The position numbers were made by a program, and so were the translations under genes. From Amaurobius ferox (taxonomy: Eukaryota; Arthropoda; Arachnida; Araneae; Amaurobiidae): a DNA stretch of 64,000 nt. Positions 57,330-64,000 of this stretch are shown here, in pieces (within the stretch, counting starts at the first letter, position 1; every line of letters begins with the position of its first letter). The notes under the pieces are model-generated. The model worked only from the letters and a program-made list of their open reading frames with translations. It did no database searches and was not told where the DNA came from. The stretch spans positions 77,782,104 through 77,846,103 of the forward strand of contig OX578137.1 of assembly GCA_951213105.1 (NCBI GenBank), read 5' to 3'.

Positions 57330-57540
57330 CATGAAGCAGTTTTTAACACTTTACAACAATAGTTGAAAAGTGTTTATGACTTTGTTCATTCTGTCATATA
57401 ATACATTAATGTAGTATTATGATAAGTTTTAAAATATTACCGAGGAATGTATTGCATTTTAGATATGTTTAAATAAAATTGCATTGAAGTTGGAAAGTGT
57501 TTCATAATCAATGCTTTAAGCATGATTGATCTTTCTTGTT
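57330..57540 (+). repeat. F3 repeat, miniature copy (F3-e)
   Basis: Only the two ends of F3 joined together: TTTTTAACACTTTACAAC...TTTGTTCATTCTGTC, followed directly by the last 150 bases (GTAGTATTATGATAAG to GCATGATTGATCTTTC). This internal deletion shows which end segments are kept together, as in other non-autonomous elements. Confidence 0.85.
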
Positions 57541-59205
57541 TAATAATCGAATAAGAGTATTATTATTTAATAAGAGTATTTGTCTTCGGAAAGCGCAAAA
57601 ATATAGCCTTCGATCCATCGTTTATTTTCTAGCGACATTTTAAAGCAAAGAATATTTTTAATGATGCAGACGATAATTAAACTCTATTCCGACTTGAGTC
57701 AGGTTTGTTTGTTTTTATTTAAATTTAATTCATGAAGAAAATCAAAACCGTTACAAAAATGTGTGAACACCCTCTGTACCTGACGTTTCTAGGACAGATT
57801 TGAACCGTTTACAAGCATAGCTATTTAATGTGTAACGTTTGGTTAAAAGCAAATGCCATCCTTTTAAAGACGCTAACATGCTCCGTTCTCGAGATATTTA
57901 TTATTGTTTTTTATATAAAATAAAAATGATTATAAAGAATAAAATAAATTCACTATTTTCAGATGGGTGAATGACTTATAAATACCTTTAACTGGACACG
58001 GATAGATATCATTATTTGGAAGTTATCATGAGCAGTTTTTGAGATATTGGAAATTCCATATTTTCACACATGGAACGATCTTGATCAAGCTCAGTAAATA
58101 GAATAAAATATGTGCTTTACACCAAATTTAGAAATAAAATGAGCGATTTTTATTTAATGTCACATGTTAACACTTATATGATGTTAAACGATTTTAAATA
58201 ACTTTAAAACAGCTATTCCTGCCACATTTTAATGAATAATTATTATCTTCGAATTTTTTTAAACGTTTAGCTCTTTCTCGGTTTATTCACCCTTGGCATC
58301 TGAAGTTCATCCGTGCTACCTTTAAGTCTTTAACAATATACATTGTCACTTATGAAAGATGCAGTGATGTCTGAAAGTGCTTTGGATTTGTAGTTAATGC
58401 TATAATTTAATGTACGTCATAGATGGTGCAAATATTAATGACCTTTTTTCATCAAACAAATTCGTTGTAGTTGTTATATCATTATAAACTCCTACATTTA
58501 GAGGCACTTTCTCTCAGAATTTTTACCCTTTTCATAGGTAGACAACGTCTTTTTCTGACATTGACCTTTAAAAAATTCTCGTATATTTACTATTTTCACA
58601 GTTTCAAGTCCAATAACTATTTTTACAGCCACTTCTGGGTTTTCATCAGGGTCTTAGTGGCATCTGCATAGAATTTGCAGATTTTTTCTAATTAATGAAG
58701 AAGCCATATATAGGAGAATATATCTCCATCATCTGACAATGATTTCTAGACTTTCGTTTTCTAGGAATGATAAAAACGTAAAAACAGCTTTAAAGTTACA
58801 GTACATTTACATCTTCTTCTCCTGATTTGACAATAGATTACAAATTAAAAATAGACGAGAGAACATTGTAGCACATGTGATCATCGAAGACATGTTGTTG
58901 TAAAGTCAGACTGCTTAAAGAAATAATTTTTGCACAATTTTGGAGATTTTCGCAGGACATATTTGAATATATATAAGGTATGTCTCGGAAGTGAAAAAAA
59001 ATCATCATTTTTTCGATTTAAACTGAAAATACTATGATAAGTCTTTTAACAGATAAATGTAAGATAATTGTCAACGTTTAATTCAAAATGTTTACTGTAA
59101 CAATCAAAACGTTTGTGAAATCATCTAGGATTACCAAATATACTCATTCACAAATTACCCAGCAATTATTTTTTCGGAATTCTGAACTTAAAATTTTGAT
59201 TACCG
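57541..59205. other. Unassigned spacer, 1.7 kb
   Basis: No gene recognised. ACATGCTCCGTTCTCGAGATATTT at about 57878 and GAGCAGTTTTTGAGATATTGG at about 58031 echo the F2 core, so a very old F2-like element may underlie 57.8-58.1 kb. Confidence 0.4.
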
Positions 59206-60478
59206 TTTTTAACACTTTACAACGAAGTTGAAAAGTGTTTATGACTTTGTTCATTCTGTCTGTCTGCCCGTTAGCACGCTAACTGTCGTAAAAATGACTT
59301 AATCAAAATTAGTCTGTTGTTCAGAGTGTCTGTAGGACCTATGGAAATATAAATGAATAATATCACCCAATTAGTTATGGATTGAACCCGGGATGAAAAA
59401 ATGAAATACATTGAGCCCTGACGGACCTAATTTTTCAAACATTTTTTAAGCGGATTTAAAATTCACAAATTGCTTCGAAATTTTTAGGTAATATTTAAAT
59501 TGTTCTATGAAATATATAAAAAAATTCAGCGAAATATATTTAGTAGTTTTTCAAATAAAAATTAAAATAATAATAGCACCTCTTGACCACGTGACCATGA
59601 TATGAAAAGATCACGTGACCCACATCAAAATGATGTATGGCATCCGTCTTATCTCAAAATCGTGATTTTGAAAGTTTTTTCAATTCATATTGAGTGTTGT
59701 ATCCGTCCGAAACCCACTTTATTATTGTTTAAATTTTGTGCATCTACATACTGAAACAACGCAATTACAATATATTTGTGTTTAAATGCTCATCCAGATT
59801 TGATTATTTCTACAACGAAGCCTATTTTTCACCTATGTAAAATGTAAACAGCAAAATATGTAGAGTGAGTTGTATTAGAATTGCTGTATTTCTTTAACAC
59901 AAAATCATTTAGTTCATGGAGTCTGCATAGCTGATATGAATGAAGTATTCATTGATTTTACAAAGAGAAGGACGATTTTTTTCGATGAAGTTTTAAGCAT
60001 AGAGTTTAATTCCATGTAGCTCCATGGTCTAAATTTTTAAATAAAATAAATTATTATAGTATGGTGATGAATGACATGAATGGGAAATTATTTATGAATG
60101 AAATGCTGCTTTTATGGAGAGGGCCAGGCCTATTATTTTTTCTATGACGTCATTTGAATGAATTTCAGTTGTTTTCGATGAAGTTTTCAAATATAATAAA
60201 TTATCGTAGTATTATGATAATTCTAAAATTATTATCGAGGAATGTATCACATTTTAGAGATGTTTAAACCAGACAATTTATATTTCAATGTCGTCATTTG
60301 AATGAAGTTAATTTTTTTCGATGAAGGTTTAAGTTTTCAAATATAATAAATAAATGTAGTATTGTAATAAGTTTTAAAATATTACCGAGGAATGTATTAC
60401 ATTTTAGACAGGTTTTAATAAAATTGCATTGAAGTTGGAAAGTGTTTCATAATCAATGCATGATTGATCTTCCTTGTT
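59206..60478 (+). repeat. F3 repeat (F3-f), full-length reference copy
   Basis: Complete plus-oriented copy. The left end AACACTTTACAAC-gaa-GTTGAAAAGTGTT folds into a hairpin; the right end CATAATCAATGCATGATTGATC is near-palindromic. Internal marks are CTAACTGTCGTAAAAATGAC, GAACCCGGGATGAAAAAATG, AAGATCACGTGACCC, GTGCATCTACATACTG, TTCGATGAAGTTTTAAG, CTATGACGTCATTTG and three loose repeats of GAGGAATGTAT...TTTTAGA. No protein. Confidence 0.85.
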
Positions 60479-61150
60479 CTTATTTTAGTATAACGAAAAC
60501 AACAACAACAACAGCAAAAAATTCAATTTCAGCATAGTGAACTGACCGAAGAAATAAACATACACATATTTTTCCAATCTGCAGATGAAGCATCAAGAAA
60601 TGTTCCAACTTGGATGTCAGAAAGTTAAGGGGGGAGAAGAGGATGTCAATAACTTTTGGAACTGTATTTCCTGCCTGTCCGATTTCCGCACTTCATCTAT
60701 CGCTTCGAATCATGTCTGCTGTTTGCATTTGTCTTTAGCATCTCTCTCTCTTCAGAAGAGAACTGACATGAAGTTTCTTTTTTGAAGCCATCGATGCCGC
60801 ATTGGTAGAGGATATTTTATGTATGGATATCTATCAAGAAACATGGCAACTTTTAGGAGAAAAAAGTATTTCGAAATGCAGTTAAATCGTTAAGCTCTTT
60901 TCTTAATATTGATTTAATATGTGTGATTATTTTTAAAGACATTTTTTGTAATGTGACTGTTATACATACTGTGTTATTTTAATGTACGCCACGCTCACCA
61001 GCATATGTACAATACCTACAAACTTGGGTACAGAACAATTGCGTAAAACGTCAGAATTGTCACCTAAAACACGTTGCATTTAAATAGCAAGAGTAGTAGA
61101 ACAGCAAAAGTAATATTTTGTTAGGTATTGTCAACACGTGTAATAAAAAA
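60479..61150. other. Unassigned spacer
   Basis: Contains an AACAACAACAACAACAGC run at about 60498. A 66-codon frame from the ATG at 60585 directly follows an acceptor-like TTCCAATCTGCAG but shows no domain. Nothing else supported. Confidence 0.4.
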
Positions 61151-61757
61151 TCTGATGTGGACAAAACATGACTTTCCTTATATACTGCAATGCATTTATT
61201 TCTTTCATAGTAAAATAATAATGTAACTCACTTCCAAAAGTTAAGCACGTAATGCAAATTTTCATTTTTTGAAAAAGTATTTGAATTTGAGTGGCTGAAA
61301 ATCGCTGCGGATGTAGATGGCAGTAGCAAAGTCAAAACAATATGTTTCGAGGCGCCTGTGCGTCAGCACTATTCTTCAGATCGAAATTATAAAATATGTC
61401 CAATTTGTTAATGTTCACATAATTGATGGTATGTCATCATTTGTGTTGCAAGAAGTAGACACGTTTGCTACGTTCATGTACAATTTTGAGTTAATCAAAG
61501 TTTTACTTTTCTATTTTGGTTGATTTTACCGTCCGTGCTTAACTTTTGGAAGTCAATGTATAATATCCACGGTACTGATCCAAGATATTTACACATACAT
61601 ACGCATGCACACACAGACACATAGACATAACCTCAACGTTTAATTCGTGTTCAGGCATGCTTGAAACGTGCTGCCTCGTGGAAAACTCGATTTTGAATTT
61701 TTTATCCCGTCACAATACTTTCATTTTACATACTACTATGTATATAAGGGAAGTAAT
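61151..61757 (+). repeat. F2 repeat, internally deleted (F2-j)
   Basis: The left end TCTGATGTGGACAAAACATG and right end CACAATACTTTC...GTATATAAGGGAAGTAATA are present, but most of the middle is absent. A 330-base inverted-repeat element is nested inside (61223-61560). Confidence 0.75.
61223..61560 (+). mobile_element. MITE with TIR CACTTCCAAAAGTTAAGCACG, nested in F2
   Basis: The left end CACTTCCAAAAGTTAAGCACG (from 61230) and the right end, reversed TTGACTTCCAAAAGTTAAGC, form inverted repeats of over 20 bases. The element is bordered by TGTA on both sides, as expected of TA-targeting elements. The interior of about 290 bases has one 68-codon chance frame. Probably a Tc1/mariner-type miniature element. 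Confidence 0.8.
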
Positions 61758-61955
61758 AAGCTTTTGTTCGCTTTATCTAATTTAAATATTTAAATTTCGG
61801 TATGTTTGAGGTAAATGTGCTATCTAAATTTTGTTTAAATTTTCATACGTCTTTTATTCAGGATCTTTTTTTAAAAAATAAATAAATAAATAAATTTGTA
61901 GGTTAAGTAGATTTCATCAAAACACTGGTGACAGATAATAAAAGAATAATAAATG

Positions 61956-62720
61956 TCTGACATGCACAACACATGACTTTATAATGCAATGACTTTATTT
62001 CTTTCCCGGTGACATAATGGCTTACAATATTCACAATGTTCTTGGTATTGAATTAAGGCTACATAAATTGAAATTGCGTGTTTTTGGAAACTTATTAGTC
62101 CAAACGGAATAACTGCTCAAAATTATTCATCAAACTCCAAAAAATATTTAATTAATATCCCATGAAATAAATAATTATTGACGACTTCTTTGGTGTCAGA
62201 ATACAAAATTATTACAAAAAGTAACTTCTTTTGTGAATGAAACGAACTAGACCCACGAGATTAATATTAACAGATGTAACGCGAATTATTGCACATTGAA
62301 AGTAACCTTAAGATAGATTCTAGATAAAACATACTACTGTTTTCACTTCATATAATTTTTTCACACAGTTATTGAATATAAAAGAACTTGCAATATATAG
62401 AATGAGGTTCGTGCTAGCATTCTAAAATTTATTTCATCCGCTTTTTAATAAAAAATTACGTATGAAATCTTGGTTTATATATCATTATTGAAGGTTTAAT
62501 CTTTCAATGAGTTTTTAAAAATTCAATCAAAAATTGGGGTTGAGGGGTCTTTTGAATATTCGATTACATTTAAAATCACTACTTGTCTTGTGTTCACTCT
62601 TAATAATAATCGTATCAACTTGCTCTCGGGAAACACCATTTGTGAAATAGTGCATCCACAGGATAACAAACCCACACACATTAACATATGCACGCACACA
62701 CACACACACACACACATATA
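61956..62720 (+). repeat. F2 repeat, old and decayed (F2-k)
   Basis: Recognisable blocks in the F2 order: CTGACATGCACAACACATGAC, GAACTAGACCCACGAG, GTGCTAGCATTCTAAAATTT, ATATTCGATTACATTTAAAA, and a CA tract at 62684-62714. The palindromic right end is lost where Tc1 element B begins. Confidence 0.6.
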
Positions 62721-64000
62721 TGGTATACATATATAAAATGGACGCGCTCCGCAAAATAATCCGATAGTAATGAAACTTTACATGCAAACACCTTTAGATC
62801 GAATATGCAAATGATCAAAAATTCGAAGCCAATGATTAAATAGTCGGAAATACAGCGTTTGAAACTGAGCACCATGGTGTGTATATAAGGAGCTAACTTT
62901 GCTCTCAGGAATAAAACGTGCAGTGAACTTCGATTGCGTTTACGTACCTTGATTGTAACAATGCCTCGCTGGCGAATTCGCGGTCAATACGAGCATATGA
63001 AGGAGTTTGAAATAAAGCGTACGGTCGGACTGAATGAGGCTGGGGGTGAGCACATCTACGAATCACTCGTCATTTGGGTAGGAGCGATGCAGCAATTAGA
63101 AGATGTTGGCAGGAATGGGTCCGCAATGGCAGATATCAGCGGCAAGCGGGCAGAGGACGGTCTAGAGCGACGACTGGATGGGAAGATAGAGCGATTGCCA
63201 GAGCAGCTGTGACAGCACGAAATTCGTCTTTATCAACTATCCAAAGTGTGAGAAACGCGGAAGTGACCACCCGGACCATTAATAGAAGACTGTGGGTGCG
63301 GAATCTATACTCGGGGCGCCCATTACGACATCTACCATTGACCATAATGCACCGTCTACAGCGATTGCGATGATGCTGGGCCCGATCAATGTGGAACTGT
63401 TTCGATTGGGACGAATTGTCTTTAGTGATGAGTCCCGTTTCGAACTGAGTCCCGACGACCAGCGTATTGCCTGGAGACAGCCCGGACATCGTCAGGATAC
63501 TGCTCTTACTGTCACATCCCACACGGCCCGATAATAGGGATTAATGGTCAGGGTTAACATTTCGTTTGATAGCCGGACCCCTTTAATAGTCCTCCATGGC
63601 ACCATCACAGCACAGCGGTACGTTGCCGACATTCTACGACCGGTTGTATTGTCATTCCTTTCGCTACACCCCAGGCTAACTTTTCAGCAAAATAATGCCA
63701 GGCCACACATGGAACGCATCTCTATTGATTATCTGCGCACTTACGACATACTTCCTTGGCCAGCCAGATCCCCAGATCTCTCGCCTATTGAGAACATTCA
63801 GGCTGAGATACGGCGTCGCCTGCTATCATCCCAGAATGTAGACAAATTTGCTCGTTACTTGGAGATCATTTGGAACGACATCCCTCAGAACACCATCCGG
63901 CAACTTTATGCATCAATGCCACGTCGGGTAACAGTTTGTATCAAGGCCAGAGGTCTACCAACGCCACATTGACGTGCTCAATTTGTGTAGATCTTTAAGT
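62721..64000 (+). mobile_element. Tc1-like element B, right end beyond window
   Basis: The 5' region before the transposase (GTATACATATATAAAATGG, ATATGCAAATGATCAAAAAT, GTATATAAGGAG) is of the type found ahead of one large arthropod Tc1-like family. The exact terminal repeat is uncertain and the right end lies beyond 64000. It begins where the old F2 copy's CA/TA tract ends. Confidence 0.7.
62961..63972 (+). pseudogene. Tc1-like transposase with catalytic Asp to Asn change
   Basis: Starts at the ATG of MPRWRIRGQYEHMKEFE, an N-terminus of a common arthropod Tc1-like family. Frame changes occur near 63075 (before GRSDAAIRRCWQEW) and again near 63405 (before GRIVFSDESRF, which holds the first catalytic Asp), with a TGA at about 63371 on the way. 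Tandem stops TAA TAG at about 63533 replace the usual linker before GLMV. The second catalytic motif, normally FQQDNARPH, reads FQQNNARPH, so Asp is Asn. The Glu motif RSPDLSPIENI is kept. The C-terminus MPRRVTVCIKARG ends at 63972. Length without lesions would be about 337 codons, normal for Tc1. Inactive. Confidence 0.9.

Larger units (their letters stand above)
53846..57395. repeat. 3.5-kb palindrome containing two F3 copies
   Basis: The left arm 53846-55493 and right arm 55918-57395 are reverse complements. The outer about 350 bases (53887-54240 against 57001-57360) are almost identical by direct line-by-line comparison, with only one or two differences. The inner parts are diverged by roughly a tenth. 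The identical outer part includes about 250 bases that are not F3 (phrases CTGCTTCATGTTTTATAAAG and CTTATCGTATGCGCACTC). The centre is a 424-base spacer with its own direct repeat. Confidence 0.9.

Noticed and set aside
63136..63522. 128-codon minus-strand frame
   Set aside because: Antisense shadow of the Tc1 element B transposase.

Overview
This is a strongly AT-rich eukaryotic window made almost entirely of interspersed repeats and broken transposons. The mix of elements (Tc1-like and several mariner-like elements, a LINE fragment of the RNase H-bearing I type, tRNA-derived SINE-like modules, LTR-like segments and a two-exon zinc-ligand gene family) fits a large, repeat-rich arthropod genome. 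A chelicerate such as a spider is my best guess, but nothing here proves the species. I see no bacterial features, rRNA, functional tRNA gene or CRISPR array, and no clearly intact host gene.

Three non-coding repeat families dominate; I call them F1, F2 and F3. F1 has a 5' end ACTAGCAGCATACCCG and a 3' tail of GACA repeats closing on TATATAGA. It fills 673-2254, then two near-identical 3.4 kb composites in exact head-to-tail contact (2887-6296 and 6296-9739), and 38443-39858. F2 is a 1-1.5 kb unit with a palindromic end around TATAAGGAAAG and a built-in CA/TG microsatellite. It has twelve full or partial copies on both strands, two pairs of which form large inverted repeats (11198-14614 and 28889-30985). 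F3 is about 1.25 kb with terminal hairpins. It has six copies, clustered at 52.6-60.5 kb, where two copies plus about 250 bp of flanking sequence form a 3.5 kb palindrome (53846-57395).

The region 17.4-34.4 kb is a graveyard of recognisable transposons. It holds a LINE 3' fragment with RNase H motifs (17845-18882), two copies of one Tc1-like family (20680-21030 and 21784-23188), and a nearly complete Tc1 element (25605-26928). It also holds five mariner-like remnants, three of which are short deletion derivatives with 100-200 bp terminal inverted repeats. Another Tc1-like element, with a changed catalytic residue, runs off the right edge (62720-64000). All transposases are broken.

The best non-transposase coding candidates are a two-exon gene copy on the minus strand at 37094-37885 (probably damaged), an exon-like open frame at 23277-23648, a gag-like reading frame at 50847-51233, and a set of overlapping frames at 14834-15357 that I do not recognise. 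A 358 bp insertion at 21243-21600, dense in ACGT cores and flanked by an 8 bp duplication, splits a small reading frame. It is among the most interesting signals here, together with the F3 palindrome and the sequence cores that F1 and F2 share.
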